NCBI RefSeq assembly: GCF_023065955.2
Contig: NW_026623056.1
Location: forward strand, 91,635,256-91,699,255
Source of the DNA: Ursus arctos
Taxonomy: Eukaryota; Chordata; Mammalia; Carnivora; Ursidae
DNA length: 64,000 nt
Reading direction: 5' to 3'
In this document: piece after piece, positions 10,958-23,130 of the stretch
Layout of the letters: the number at the start of each line of letters is the position of its first letter
Numbering within the stretch: position 1 is the stretch's first letter
Made by a program: the position numbers and the translations under genes
Notes under the pieces: model-generated
What the model saw: the letters and a program-made list of their open reading frames with translations, nothing else
Told to the model about the DNA's origin: nothing
Databases searched by the model: none

Positions 10958-12522
10958 GCTGGGGTTCCTTTCTTACCCCCCCCTCAGGCTCCAATATGGT
11001 TTGGTGTCACACTGGGTTGTATTTTAAACTTTGATATTTTGTTTGCTGTGGATTTTTTTGTGTTATTTTTAATTATTAGAATGCATTGCCTCTTTGACAT
11101 GGATCCAGTGAACAAGCACTGGGCTGGTTGAAGAAAGAGATTAGCTGATAGCCATAAGATGGGTCACCTACGCCCCTGAACACGGGGATGTCCCCACACC
11201 CCCAGTGGATATTAATGTCAGATATAAATATCTTCACACTCTGCCCATTCCGTAGGATCCACAAACGTCTCCCCAGGGCCCACCTTGTCACCAGGTTTTT
11301 ATCTGTGCTCTCTCCACCACTGGGAAGACTGGCCCACCCTTTTGCCACTCCCCATCGAACAGCAGAGATCTCTGTCTTCGGTGATCTCTCCATCTCCGTG
11401 AAGTGGACAACTAGATGTGTTTCGTGGCGTTCAGCGCACCAGGAGGCTTTCCCTTCATCATTGTCCTTTAGGGACACACGGTGCCTCTACTTACAACTGC
11501 GCAACATGCAGACCTCTCCTACCACCCAGGCTCGTGCTGCTCCGTCTCCACTGACCGTGAGAAATGCCCCCGGGGGTCACAGGTGTGGGCTAAGAGAAAG
11601 GTGCCAAGGGAGCACACAGGTCCCACAGCATCTGAGCCCCCTGCTCGTGCACTTTGTGTGCCCTGTGGTCTACGCACGCCCAGCGGCCCCACGAAAACTT
11701 GCGTTTTATAATGGAATTCTGTTGTGTGTATCCAATTTCACGGTCAGGCCACATGATCAGCCAGCGATCTTCTCTTTCAGGGGTGGCGGCCCTTGCTTAC
11801 CCTGAAACGTGCTGCTGTCGGAGGCGATGCAGTGTGATGCCGCAGGAATGGCTGGGACATCGTACAGAATAAGACCGGTGGTGCTCAGGAGCACTGGGGG
11901 CAGGGCAGACAAATTTCTTATTCCTGTGAAAACAGAGAGCTGCTCCTCTGTGATGGGCAGGGCTTGGTGTATCCAGCCGGCCACCAGGCAGTCGGCGTCT
12001 CCCAGTGGGGATCACGGGTGACTCAGCACTGGACTCACGTCAGCACTCAGCAGTGGTAGTAACCCGGTCAGCTTTGGCGAAAGGAGGACCATGAGGCTGA
12101 ACCCCCGAGCATGCCCCCAACCTGCCATCTAAATGCAGAGAGCTTATGAGTCACCTGAGTGACTGAAACTGAAAAGAAGACATTTTCCAGGCAATACTTA
12201 CAAATGTGCCGACAGCTGTGCTGATTTCCCCCAGTAAAGACCTATCTGAACCGTAGTCACCATCACCTCTAAGTTTGTGAAAAATCCACTATCATGCTCT
12301 AGGATCCATCTGACTTTCGTAGCAGCTAAATGGGTGTATTGGACAGGCTCATGGTACAAATCTCCATCCCGATATCTCCCAAGTCCACTGGTGCCCCAAA
12401 TTTTCAGATTCCCTGGGATGAAGTTTGGGGTTTGATTCATTATTTCTTGGGGGTATGGTATAGAGGGCAGTTCCAGAGCTTCCTTGGTCCCTTCTACCAA
12501 TATGGGCATTTGGCCAGTTGCT
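10958..12522. other. Intergenic, no gene recognised
   Basis: Mixed-composition unique DNA. The 205-codon ORF at 11188-11805 (+) has no recognisable domain and is not called. Confidence 0.5.
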
Positions 12523-12883
12523 GAATATTACAGACTGAACATCTGTGTTTCCCCTCCCCCCATTCATATGTTGAAACCCTAACCCCCAGTGGAATGGTAT
12601 TTGAAGGTAGGGCCTTTAAGAAATAATTAGGTTTGGATAAGGACATGAAGGTGGGCTCCCATCATGGGATTAGTGTCTATAAGAAAAGGAAGAGACACCA
12701 GAGCTGGTTCTTTCTCTGCCATGTGCAGACCCAGTGAGAAGGAGGCCGTCTCTACAAGCCAGGGAGAGTGGCCTCACCAGATGCTGAATCTGTAGGCACC
12801 CAGATCTCAGATTCCCAGCCTCCAGAACTGTGAGAAATCCACCTGGTCTATAGTGTTTATTATGGCACCCCGACCTAAGACAT
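12523..12883 (+). mobile_element. MLT1A/B-type MaLR solo LTR relic
   Basis: Strong landmarks: CATATGTTGAAACCCTAACC, GTATTTGAAGGTAGGGCC, AATTAGGTTTGGATAAGG, GATTAGTGTCTATAAGAA, GAGACACCAGAG, CAAGCCAGGGAGAGTGGCC and TCCAGAACTGTGAGAAAT. It is a noncoding LTR only. Confidence 0.92.
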
Positions 12884-13016
12884 TAAGCATATTTATTCCC
12901 ACTATATACTCTGGTCTAGGGAAATAATTGGGAATGGATCTGTAGGTCCACTGGGCTCCATGTGAGATGAATTTGGGCCAAGACTCCATTATCATTGTGC
13001 CAAAAATGTCCACTTC

Positions 13017-13205
13017 TTTTTTTAAGACTTATTTATTTATTTGAGAGAGAGAAAGAGAGAGTGTGAGTGGGGCAAGTGGCGGAGGGTGAGAATATCCAAG
13101 CAGACTCCCGCTGAGCTTGGAGTCTGATCTCATGAGCCATGAGATCAGGACATGAGCTGAAAGAAAAAGTGGGATGCTTAGCCAAATGAGCCACCCAGGA
13201 GCCCC
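13017..13205 (-). mobile_element. Can-SINE, reverse orientation
   Basis: Minus-strand reading begins GGGGCTCCTGGGTGGCTC and ends in AAATAAATAAGTCTT plus poly-A. It directly abuts the CATC array on its head side. Confidence 0.93.
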
Positions 13206-13840
13206 ATACATCTGTGCATCCATGATCCATCTATCCATCCAAAGATTAGTGATCCATTATTCATGCATCCATGCATCCATCCATAGAATAACCAAGTATC
13301 CATCCATCCACCCATGCATTCATCCAAGCACCCATCCACCTATCCAAGTGTCCATCATCCATCCACCTATCCAAGCATCATGATCTATCCATCCATCTAA
13401 GCATCTGTGATCCATGATTTATCTACCTGATCATCCATCCATCCAAGCATCCAAGCATCCAAGCAACCATCCATCCATCCATCCACCCATCCATCCATCC
13501 ATCCATCCATCCATCCATCCAACCATCCAACCATCCAACCATCCATCCAACCATCCATCCACCCATCCATCCATCCATCCATCCATCCATCCAAGCATCC
13601 AACCATCCATCCATCCATCCATCCATCCATCCATCCATCCATCCATCCACCCATGCATCCATCCATCCATCCATCCATCCATCCATCCATCCACCCATGC
13701 ATCCACCCATGCATCCACCCATGCATCCATCCAAGCACCCATCCACCTATCCAAGTGTCCATGATCTATCCATCCATCCAAGCATCTGTGATCCATCCAT
13801 CCATTCATCCAAGCATCCAATCATCCATCCATTCATTTAA
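13206..13840. repeat. (CATC)n tetranucleotide array with duplicated flanks
   Basis: About 630 bp of CATC/ATCC units, purest at about 13465-13735, with CCATGCATCCAC variants. A 32-bp phrase starting CCAAGCACCCATCCACC occurs at 13324 and again at 13731, followed each time by GATCTATCCATCCAT and AAGCATCTGTGATCC, so a larger segment seems to have duplicated. Frames open on both strands (His/Pro/Ser or Trp/Met/Asp/Gly repeats) are artefacts. Confidence 0.95.
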
Positions 13841-13854
13841 GATATGTTCTCCTA

Positions 13855-14050
13855 GGGGCACCTGGGTGGCTCAGTCATTAAGCATCTGCCTTTGGCTCAG
13901 GTCATGATCCCAGGGTCCTGGGATCGAGCCCTGCATCAGGCTCCCTGATCAGCGGGAAGCCTGCTTCTCCCTCTCCCACTCCCCCTGCTTGTGTTCCCTC
14001 TCTCACTGTGTCTCTCTCTGTCAAATAAATAAAATATTAAAAAAAAAAAA
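13855..14050 (+). mobile_element. Can-SINE with target-site duplication
   Basis: Head GGGGCACCTGGGTGGCTC, TC-rich tract, AAATAAATAAAATATT and poly-A. Imperfect direct repeats GATATGTTCTCCTA (13841-13854) and GGTATATTCTCCTA (14051-14064) flank it. Confidence 0.95.
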
Positions 14051-15785
14051 GGTATATTCTCCTATCCCTTTCAGCACCAGCATCACTTTACCAGGTGCCC
14101 GTGGCTTATGACACTAACCTCATCTTTAACTCCTCCTCTGACTTCTTTTCTTGGAAGTTGTGTAGAAACACATGAAGTGACACTGAGATGCAGATACCAT
14201 GGACCAAGAAAGCTTTTCCTCTTAGGTCACCATAACCCATCTCCACATAAATGCAAAGTAGCTCTCTCACTGACCAAGGGTCCAAGATTAACATTTTTCC
14301 CACCCATCACAGGGTGGGCAGGCAGGGAAGCCGTAATCGGTGTGGCAGTTTTTCTTATTCCCCACCCCCCATTAAAGCAAAGAATAGAAGGCAGAGAGCT
14401 CTAGAGCATATTCTCTGTTTTTCATTTGTTCGCTTAAAGATAGCTTTTCTCCTTCCTCCATGAGGCAGCTAAATCGATTTAACAATGATTCATTAAAGTT
14501 CTGTCTACAGAACGTCAAGTCAGTCAGTGGAGAGGTTTACATTGTCAAATTACTAGATATTTATTCCACAGAGTTAACTTTCCACGGAAGCAAATGGTTT
14601 TCTTGCTCTGTAATACTCGTGCCGTAATAACGTGCTATCGTGTAACACGTTCATAACACTCTGTGAACACCGCAACTCAGTTAAGGCGCATCTCTAAAGA
14701 ACCCGTTATGACTCCCCAGAGACGTTTGCCTTTCCTAGTCAGATGGCATCCTATGCACCATTTTTGTTTTCAAAGCGGGAAAATGAGCAGAAGTCCAGTG
14801 TATTAGCCAACCTCTCCAACAGGACAAATAACAGCCTCTGTTGGGAACGTGGGATGCACATTATTTTACCAGGCACGTGATTACGTCAAACCCACGTGCC
14901 TGATAATGGCCTCTCTTCAGAGAATCAATCCAGCTTGCGAAATTATAAAAATGGATATTTCTAGAATACTGTGTGTTTCTGAAGCCACCATGATGAGGTT
15001 TTCAAGGAGTAGGTCACAGAGGGTGTGTGTGTCGGTAGGTGCGGTGAGATTAATCAGCATTAACCAGAAGTCCTCATCGGTGCTGCATGGGCTCCCGAGT
15101 AGGCTCTTTCGGCCCCCGCACATGTGTGCACACACATGCAAGGAAAGCTGCCTCTTGTGGTCCACGCCTTCTTCGCAGAACTCTCAAGCTCTGAGCTCCA
15201 TGAGCTCACTTGCAAATTCCGGTGAGAAGTGACGTCTCATCCTCATGATGGGGAAAGGAGCATGTGACAGACAGCAAGACAAGGCCATGTTTCAGCGCCA
15301 TAACAGAGACGTGTAGGCAAACGCAGAAGACGGTTTTCTTCACTCTGGGCACTCTGCAAATGATAGCTCACATGTCAGAAAACCAATCCCAGGGCTCAGT
15401 TTCTATAAGGACATCTTCCCTGATGGTTCAAGTTGGGCTATTTTTGAGCAAAATACTGAGGCCAGTTCTGCTGACCTGCAAAGCACAGAGTGCCTCCTGG
15501 CCACACGGCAGCTCGCAGTGGACCAGCCGGCCAGCAGGGTAGTCTGCTCCCAGCTCACAGGCCCAGCGGGTGCAAGGAGGACAAAGTGACAGGAAGGCGT
15601 CAGCACCAGCCCACGGAAGCACTTGTCCAGGAGCAGACCCCGCCCTGAATACTGTTATAAAACCATCAGTTTCACCAGGTAGGCTCCCCAGGGCCCTGCC
15701 TAAGCTGTCTGGGTCTGGGGACTTTGAAGGGGCAGGTCACTCTGGATGAAGGGCAAGACGATGGCCACCTTTCAACAGTTTATTT
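14051..15785. other. Intergenic, includes AT-rich candidate conserved block
   Basis: No gene recognised. The part at about 14400-15000 is AT-rich, repeat-free to my eye and without strong ORFs; it is a candidate noncoding element only. Confidence 0.4.
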
Positions 15786-15800
15786 TGAAGTTGCTCTTTC

Positions 15801-16005
15801 TTTTTTTTTTTTTTTTAAAGATTTTATTTATTTATTAGACAGAGATAGAGACAGCCAGCGAGAGAGGGAACACAAGCAGGGGGAGTGGGAGAGGAAGAAG
15901 CAGGCTCATAGCGGAGGAGCCTGACGTGGGGCTCGATCCCATAACGCCAGGATCACGCCCTGAGCCGAAGGCAGACGCTTAACCGCCGTGCCACCCGGGC
16001 GCCCC
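15801..16005 (-). mobile_element. Young Can-SINE with perfect 15-bp target-site duplication
   Basis: Minus-strand reading starts GGGGCGCCCGGGTGGCACGG and ends with AAATAAATAAAATCTTT plus poly-A. TGAAGTTGCTCTTTC is repeated exactly at 15786-15800 and 16006-16020. The intact duplication and few changes indicate a recent insertion. Confidence 0.97.
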
Positions 16006-16020
16006 TGAAGTTGCTCTTTC

Positions 16021-16927
16021 AACCTTGGGCCTCCCGTCAAGAGGTTCACCACTTAATTCAAAATCAGCACACGAAGAGTCTTCATTCCTTTTATACCGGG
16101 GGTCCTGCCTGGGTCTAAGACCATCCCTGGCTGGTCTGATAGGTCCCCTCCCAGCACGTTCATTAGTCCTCTCGCAAGCCCTCCATGGAGCTGAGGAAGC
16201 CACGTGCCACGCACACAAGTTCTCACGAGAACATCCTTCCTACTATCTCCCGTTTTCCACGGGCTCCGCGTTCTGCCCCAGCCAGGGTAGGAGAGGGGCG
16301 TCTGTCCAGCCCTTCATCAAACGCTGTACAGAGAAGCATCTCCACAGCCCATGAATTCCACAGCAGAAGGCTAACTGCCGACATCGCAGGGCAGGGAGCC
16401 TGGAATGTTCCACAGCCACGGTCTTGGAGCTGGGAGCAGGGCAGCTCCTGCTGTGTACCCCTCCTCACCCCTGCATCCAGGTGGCCAGGCCCCGAGATCC
16501 CACCCACCCCTGAAGGGCTCTCCAAATGTCAGGACACGTGGGTACTGGGCTTCCACAATTAAGCAATGGATAGCGGGTGATGAGAGCCAGCTTTCCCACC
16601 ATGGCGGGGCAGGGGGCGGGGTGCATATGCAAGGGGAGGGGCCGGAAAGATAATTTTGCGTGGTAACGGGTTAGAGTTGAAGATGCCAATGCGATCCCGT
16701 CTGACGAGATGCGGGTACAGAGGTTGTGGGTGTGTGTGTACACACAAGTCACTACTCACACATATATTCTCTTGTGCTGTCAGCTGAGACAGCCCGGAAG
16801 CAATGAGCACACCGGGCCCCGGACGCTGGTCTCAGACACCATCCTCCAGTCCCAGGCACCAGGGCTCCTGGGGCAACGGCTGATCTACGACCAGGGCGGG
16901 AAGTACGCACGGTGGGCTGGGCATCTT
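16021..16927. other. Intergenic, no gene recognised
   Basis: Unique, moderately GC-rich. Overlapping ORFs (16185-16562 +, 16223-16525 -) lack recognisable domains. Confidence 0.5.
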
Positions 16928-16939
16928 GTGCTGCCGGAA

Positions 16940-17011
16940 GGAAAGGAGGAGGAAGGAGAGAGAGAAGAGGAAGGGAGAGGAGGAGGGAGGAAGGAGGAAG
17001 GAAGGAACAAA
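16940..17011. repeat. GA-rich low-complexity tract
   Basis: A polypurine run of GGAAGGA, GAGAGAA and GGAGGGAGGAAGG units. Confidence 0.85.
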
Positions 17012-17079
17012 TGAAGGACCAAAGTGAGGAACACGGAAAAGCACATGCAGAGAAGGTCCAGGGGACCCAGGAGCCTACT

Positions 17080-17790
17080 GAAAGAGCTCCTAGTGACCAA
17101 AACTGGAACAATTTGAGCAAGAGAATAAATAAAGTAGCATTGGATTATAACCCAAAGAATAAACTGAATATCTGTGAGTCCAAACAGATATACATAAAGG
17201 GCTGAATAAACAAATGTGTAGGGGAGAAGGGACAAATTTCCCATGCGGAAGAATTCAGAATCTCTTATGTCCATGGATAGGGAGCACTGCTCAGTCTCCT
17301 TCCTTGGGGACAGTGCACAGTGACTTCCTCCCAGAGAGGACGCAGAGGGAGGGGAAAATGGGGTGATTGCACAGGGAAGAGACCTGACAGGCACATCCCA
17401 GCCGGGGGACCAAGCTCCACGCTGACGGTGACAGGGCGTGCAGATGGCATGCGGACAGCGTGCACTCTGGACCCGACACGATCGAAATCGCTCCTCGCCT
17501 GTGGCTTCCCTCCCCCAACCCACACCCAGTCTAATCTCGAGAAAGACATCAGACGGATCTCAGTTGAGGGGCAAAAGAGCTGACCAGCCATCCTCTAAAC
17601 TGCCAAGGTCACCAGAATCTGGGAAAGTCTGAGAAACTGTCCCAGCCAAGAGGTGCCTCAGGAGACATGATGACTGGATCTCCTGTGGTTTCCTGGGCGG
17701 GATCCCGGAACAGATCAAGGATATTAGGAAAACAAAACAAAGCAAAACCAAAACAAGAAAGCCAACCGAGGCTTGGACCTGCATCCAGAG
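17080..17790 (+). mobile_element. Ancient LINE-derived repeat (probably L1M 3' region)
   Basis: Phrases such as CAATTTGAGCAAGAGAATAA, GGATTATAACCCAAAGAAT, ATCTGTGAGTCCAAACAGA, CATCAGACGGATCTCAG, GTCTGAGAAACTGTCCCAGC and AGGAGACATGATGACTGG occur in the order of a common mammalian repeat I recognise. I assign it to an old L1-type element only tentatively. Confidence 0.6.
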
Positions 17791-19261
17791 CGTTGGGTTG
17801 GTCCTGGTTCGCTGGTCGTGACAAGCCTACAGCACTACGGTGGGCTGCTCACAACGGGGAGGCCGGAGCGGGGTGAGCAAGAACACCGTGCACTACCTTG
17901 GCCATTTTTCCGAAGCCTCAATGAGTTCTGCCATAAAGACGTTATTTTATAAACTGTAATGAGCATATGAAGCTTGTGAGTCATGGATTGTCCTCCGTCG
18001 GCCGTGACCCAGACGCCTCGGTCGGGGCACCCAGGTTCCAGCTGCGGTGACTCATGCCGGGTCCCGAGTGGCCCCTGAGGCCCGCGTCTCACCCCGTTCT
18101 CAGGGATTTACCCTCCACTTGGGTCACAGGGCTGGCAGGACGTGAGCTCTGGGCCGCTAGCCAGCCAAGACTCCGGCCGCGGTGGGGGGAGAGCCCGTTG
18201 GGGTCAGCAGACAGACAGACACACATAGATGGAGACCCTGGGTGTATTTGCATCCAGCCCTGGACTTTTTAGTTATGAGTCAGCGCATTCCTTGTCTTTG
18301 CTTACGTTCCTTTGAGCTGAGATCCCGTCACTTGCAAATGCCAGTGTCCTGATGTGCCTTGGGCGAGAGCCCCGCTCTGCGCCCTCGACGTGACGTTTTA
18401 GCCTATGTGGAGTCCTGTGCTTTGGAACGGAAGGAAATTTGGAGAGCCATGTCTTGCATCATCAAACCACTGAAATTTTGTTGGAGCCCCTCCTAGATGA
18501 AAAGCTCAAACTTATTTCTTCCGAAGCACCGCTCTTTCCTGCACACAGTGGCTGAACACCCGTGCTTATTATGCGGCTGAGGACCAGCTGGCCCTCAGAT
18601 GACAATGGAAGGTTTTGCTGGTGGGCCATGGGATTTACTCCCACCACTGGGCTCAAAGGAAGGAGGGGGCAGTAGGTTTCTGTTTAAACAACAAGGACGC
18701 CCCAGGTGTGTTCTATAACCACGTGACAGAGCTACTCCCATATGAATGTTGTGAAAGTGTGGCCGGCTGGTCGCCAGGGAGATAGCCTTTGCAAAGTGTG
18801 GCTCTGTGAGCACCCAGGCGTCCATGCAGGGCTTTGGCTGATGCTTCCACGGACTGGCTCCTTTTCTGGAAGGCGGAAGGCGTGGTGATGGGAAGCCCGC
18901 CAGGCCCCAGGTGATTCCCATTAAAAACGGAAGCGAGCGACTGGGGCACCCCCTCCCCTCCTGGCAGCCGGGCATTGCTTGGGGGTGGTCTCGGGGAGGA
19001 AGACGTCGCCAACCGCTCTAAAGGGGGAACAGAAATTTTCTGTGGTGTTCAACTTGCTCTAAAGAGGCCTCTTCAGCAATTCCTAGACCTCCGCTCCCAG
19101 GGGAGAAATCACAACTGCCATGGCAACAGTGATCCGTGCTTGTCAGACAGAAAGCGAGCCTCACAGAGCTTCGCCCCGCGGCTTGAATTCTCCCCGTGCA
19201 TTAGGAAGCATAAAGAGGCAGTGCGAGTGAGAAGAAAGCCTGGACGGAGTCGTGCTCTGTG
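17791..19261. other. Intergenic, no gene recognised
   Basis: Contains AT-richer parts at about 17890-17990 and 18250-18480. A TGAGTCAGC motif at 18276-18284 matches the AP-1/NF-E2 type, but a single motif is weak evidence. No gene called. Confidence 0.45.
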
Positions 19262-19385
19262 TGTTCGAGTGCTTTCTACACCTATACCCTCTCATCCTTG
19301 CAGCGGCCCTATGAGCCCATTTTACAGAGCAGTAAACTGAGGCTTAGGTGTTGCCCAGCAAGGAAGAGCTGGGTTCTGGCCCCAG
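19262..19385 (-). mobile_element. MIR fragment
   Basis: CCCATTTTACAGAGCAGTAA followed by ACTGAGGCTTAGG is the reversed MIR central core. Confidence 0.75.
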
Positions 19386-19499
19386 CTGACCAGCCCCCAG
19401 GACCCACTCGCCTGGCCGCCGCACGGCTCAGCCCGGCCTCGGTGCACACAGGTCACTTGGGTCCACGTCAGCTCAGATCGCTCCACAGCTCTTGATCCT

Positions 19500-19960
19500 C
19501 TGGGGGCTTCCCTCGCACCAAGAGTAAAACCCCCAATCCCACAACCCCAGCCCGCTCTGACCCCTGCCTGCTCCTCTGCCTGTCCACTGTGTCCCCGCCC
19601 CAGGGCAGGCTGCTTCTGGCTTTCCCTGGCTGCTGTTCCTCTCCTTTCTGACAAGTCTCCTCCTTCACTTGATTCGTGTCTCTGCTCAAATGTCACCTCC
19701 TCCATGATGACTTCCCTGACCACAGTATCTACCATAGCAGCCCAAGGAATTCTCTATCCTCTTTCTCTGCCTTTTTTTTTTTTTTAACTTTACAGGTGTC
19801 ACACTGTAAGACCTGGTGTTGTACATCGATTTATACAATCTAATGTATGGTGTTTTTTCTATTGTCTATCTCCCCACCAGAATATAAGTCCCACTAGAGT
19901 GTTTGTGGTCTGTTTCCCCACCAGAATATAAGTCTCAGGTTGGTGGGACTCTGCCTGTCT
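19500..19960 (+). mobile_element. L2 3' fragment with an internal 44-bp duplication
   Basis: TGCTCAAATGTCACCTCCTC, ATGACTTCCCTGACCAC and CTCCCCACCAGAATATAAG are typical L2 3' phrases. The 19-bp phrase CCCCACCAGAATATAAGTC occurs at 19872 and 19916, indicating a local tandem duplication with a 44-bp period. Confidence 0.85.
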
Positions 19961-21912
19961 GCTCTTGCTTACGTATCTTCCTCTTCTGTCTGCCCACGTG
20001 CTCACCAGAGAGCGGGGCCAGCCCCACAGATCTCGGCGCCCCCTGCTCCAGACTCCCAGCTCCCGGCCCAGGGCTTCACCCTAACCCATGCTCAGTGAGT
20101 GTTGTTTGCTGTTGTCTGAATCTGGGCCAGACCCAGAGGTTGGAAGGCCTGGTAGATTCTGCCGGTCCACCTGCTTCATTGTCGGGCTTCATGAAGTTCT
20201 GGTCAGAGACAGGCCATCAGAACCTCATTTTTCCAAACGTTGGTAAACCCTTTTGATTCCCTCCTCACCTAATTTCTTAGAAGAAGCTTCTTTGAAAATC
20301 TCCAGCCTCTTCTGGTCTACATTGACCAAGAAAAATGCTCTCCTCCATTTAAGGGTGTGATGGCAGTGGTGAGAATGGGCCAGACCCAGCAGGCAGAGGA
20401 CTCGTGGTCCGGGACAGAATGCCAGAGCATCTCCCCAGTGGCCAGGGGAAGGAAAGAAGCAGGAGAACAGGGAATTCCACGGGTCAGATGGAGTTTGGGG
20501 GAGCAAATCAAAAGGAAGTGGGAGGAGGAGTTCCGGGATGTGACAGGCTGTCCTCTGGCAGGGGTGACCCCAGCCCAGGTGCAGTTTGGAGAGTCCCAGA
20601 CTAGAGGACCCTTCTGAGGGAGGTGGCCGACAGCGGGGTCTCTGGAGACCCCATGCCCTGGCACAGCCGTTGTTGGGGTGCCCAAGCAGAGGCCCTGGGG
20701 CTTCACCCAGTCACATGCTCATGCTCTCAGACCCAAATCATTTAAATAAGCAAATACCAGTAATGGCTCAACTGCTAAGAAAGAAAAAAACAGGATTTTC
20801 CTCAAGATCGCTCTTTGCACTCATGCTACAATTTGCAAAATATAATCCATGTTGGGGAAGGGTCACCTTGGGTTTATGGGCTTGCTTTTGGGAGAAGCAA
20901 TAGAAGAATTGGGCTGGAAGGAACTCTGTCTTCTACCTGCTGGGGGGATTCAGAAGCCCCTCCCTCTGAGCCTCCTAAGCCCCGGGTTTGGGTCACGTGG
21001 GAGGGAGGGGGCCGCTCTCAGGCCACGGGACACGGGACACGGGACACGGGACAGGGAAGTTCCCGCTCATCTGAAGAGGCAGGCCTGTTCATCTGAACCT
21101 ACGAGGTTCATCACAAATGTACAAGAGGCATGGCCGTGGTCGCGCTTTGAGCTCACAGAAGAGTTTCTTCCACCAAAATATGTCCTAGCTCTGACCCCTC
21201 AAACTAGCACTGGGTATATTTTCCACATATTCCAAGGCGTTGTGGGAGCCATCCAAAATAAATAGGACACAACTATCAGGAGGAGTGCTCTTCAGTCCAA
21301 GTGCGGGATCCACAGATCTACGCGGGTGGTGAATAAGCAAGGACAGGTCTGCATAACAATGAGGCCTTTGTGCCCTGTTTCTGGAAATGACATCATCAGT
21401 CTGCCCTGGACTCCACTTACAACAGCAGACTCGCTACTGAGCCAGCGTGGGCCAGGAGGTCATCTGGGTTCTCGGATCAGCCTGGACCCTGACGTAAAAT
21501 CCTGCAGCTGTCCTGTACGGCACGGTCACCGCGGAAGCCGCTGGAGGCAGGGGCTGCTGAGGACGGACTCAGACGCCCACCACGCTCTCCCAGGACCTGC
21601 CGCAGGGGCCGGACAGAGAGAAGCCCTCCTGCTGGGGTGGCGTCCACAGGTGGCCACCTCCCCTCCTTGCCCAAGGACCTCGGGGGAGAGGGGAGTGAGA
21701 TAATGACAGAAATGAGGGCTGGCTGCTTGGCAGGGACCTCCAGCGGTGACAAGCCCAAAGCAATCAAGCCCCTGCTCACCCCATGTCTGCATATTGAGAA
21801 CGTCCTCCTGTTCTCGACATTTTCGATGATGCTGGTCTTTGCTGTTCTCAGGCAGTTAACGCCGCCCTATGAACCAGAATGAGTTCTCCACTCTGCCCGC
21901 GACCCGATCATA
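19961..21912. other. Intergenic, no gene recognised
   Basis: Unique DNA with a short GGGACAC tandem run at 21026-21056. No supportable coding region. Confidence 0.5.
21026..21056. repeat. (CGGGACA)n short tandem repeat
   Basis: About four copies of the heptamer CGGGACA. Confidence 0.9.
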
Positions 21913-21926
21913 GAAACATGGTCTGG

Positions 21927-22126
21927 GGGCGCCTGGGTAGCGCAGTTGTTAAGCGTCTGCCTTCGGCTCAGGGCCTGATCCCGGCGTTCTGGGATCGAGT
22001 CCCACGTCGGGTTCTTCCGCTGGGAGCCTGCTTCTTCCTCTCCCACTCCCCCTGCTTGTGTTGCCTCTCTCGCTGGCTGTGTCTCTGTCACATAAATAAA
22101 TAAAATCTTAAAAAAAAAAAAAAAAA
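21927..22126 (+). mobile_element. Can-SINE with target-site duplication
   Basis: Head GGGCGCCTGGGTAGCGC, TC-rich tract, AAATAAATAAAATCTT and poly-A. GAAACATGGTCTGG (21913-21926) and GAAACATGGTCCGG (22127-22140) flank it with one mismatch, so it is fairly recent. Confidence 0.96.
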
Positions 22127-22140
22127 GAAACATGGTCCGG

Positions 22141-22964
22141 AGAGAGTCAGGGTCGTTTCACTCCTAATGGGCCTGGAGCCCCCAACCCAGGTCACACGGC
22201 AGTCACGCTCACATCGGAGCTTGGAGTGCCTCGCAGTGGACTGGCCTGAGGGACCACCCGAGGTAACTCAAAAGCATTTGCAAGTTGAAGACCAACAGTG
22301 GTCCAAAGGGTTGAGAGCAGCCGCGGTCAGCACTGGCCTACGTGGCGGATCGTGGAAGGTGAGAGGGGCGCATCGAGTCTTCGCAGACAGTCAGAGAGTC
22401 CGCCCAGCAGCCATGTGCAGGGACAGGTGAGGGTACCCCAGAAAGCCCCGCTGTTCGCCCTCCAGCCGAGCCGGGCCCCGGGGCGACAGCGCTCGGCTCC
22501 TCAACTCCGGCCGTGCCCCTCTCTGCCACGGTGTGTCCAGGGCTCTGGCTCCGCTGGGCAGACAAGAACCAAGTTCACCCTGCCCCTGGAGGGTGAAAGA
22601 GGCCTTCCAGGGTCAGCACGAAGCAGCCCTTTGCTCCTCAGAAACACCACTGTAGCCCAAGGGGGCAAGGAGAGCACGGTTGGCCTAGTACTGTTTTAAT
22701 ACCAATTAAGTCATGTCCAAAATTCAGCCTGGGCCATGCGCAGAAGGCAGGCCGGCTGCCAAATCACTGAAGGCACTGCTTCATGGAACATTGACTGTCC
22801 ACCCAGCTCCCGGGGGAGGGCCAGCCCCTGTCGGGAAGACCCCCCGCGGCTCAGTATTTCCCTCCCGAGGTCATAATGTAGTGGAGAAGGCGGGGGTAGC
22901 TCCGTGCACGGGATGAGCCGACAGCAACACCACTCTTCCGAGCGGACAACAGTACGGCCTGCGC
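22141..22964. other. Intergenic, no gene recognised
   Basis: GC-rich unique DNA. Overlapping small ORFs, none recognised. Confidence 0.5.
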
Positions 22965-23130
22965 TCCTACTGCGCGCCCAGCCTGGGGCCAGTGGATTCT
23001 CATGCATTCACCTGTGCTCCCGATTAATCTCAGAATGCTTGAACCGGTGTTGTCACCCCCATTTGATTGGGGAGGAAGCCGAGGCTCAGGGGGAGCACAT
23101 AAACTGTCCAGGGCCACACGTGGGATCCCA
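22965..23130 (-). mobile_element. MIR fragment
   Basis: CACCCCCATTTGATTGGGGA, then GCCGAGGCTCAGGGG and AACTGTCCAGGGCCACACG, follow the reversed MIR consensus. Confidence 0.75.

Noticed and set aside
3991..12883. Endogenous retrovirus genes associated with the MaLR LTRs
   Set aside because: Only LTR relics are present; no gag, pol or env-like frame is recognisable next to them.
13397..13820. Trp/Met/Gly/Asp-rich and His/Pro/Ser-rich ORFs
   Set aside because: They are translations of the CATC tetranucleotide array.
13206..13840. CRISPR-like array
   Set aside because: The repeats are contiguous without unique spacers, in a mammalian genome. The same applies to the 27-bp and 55-bp arrays.
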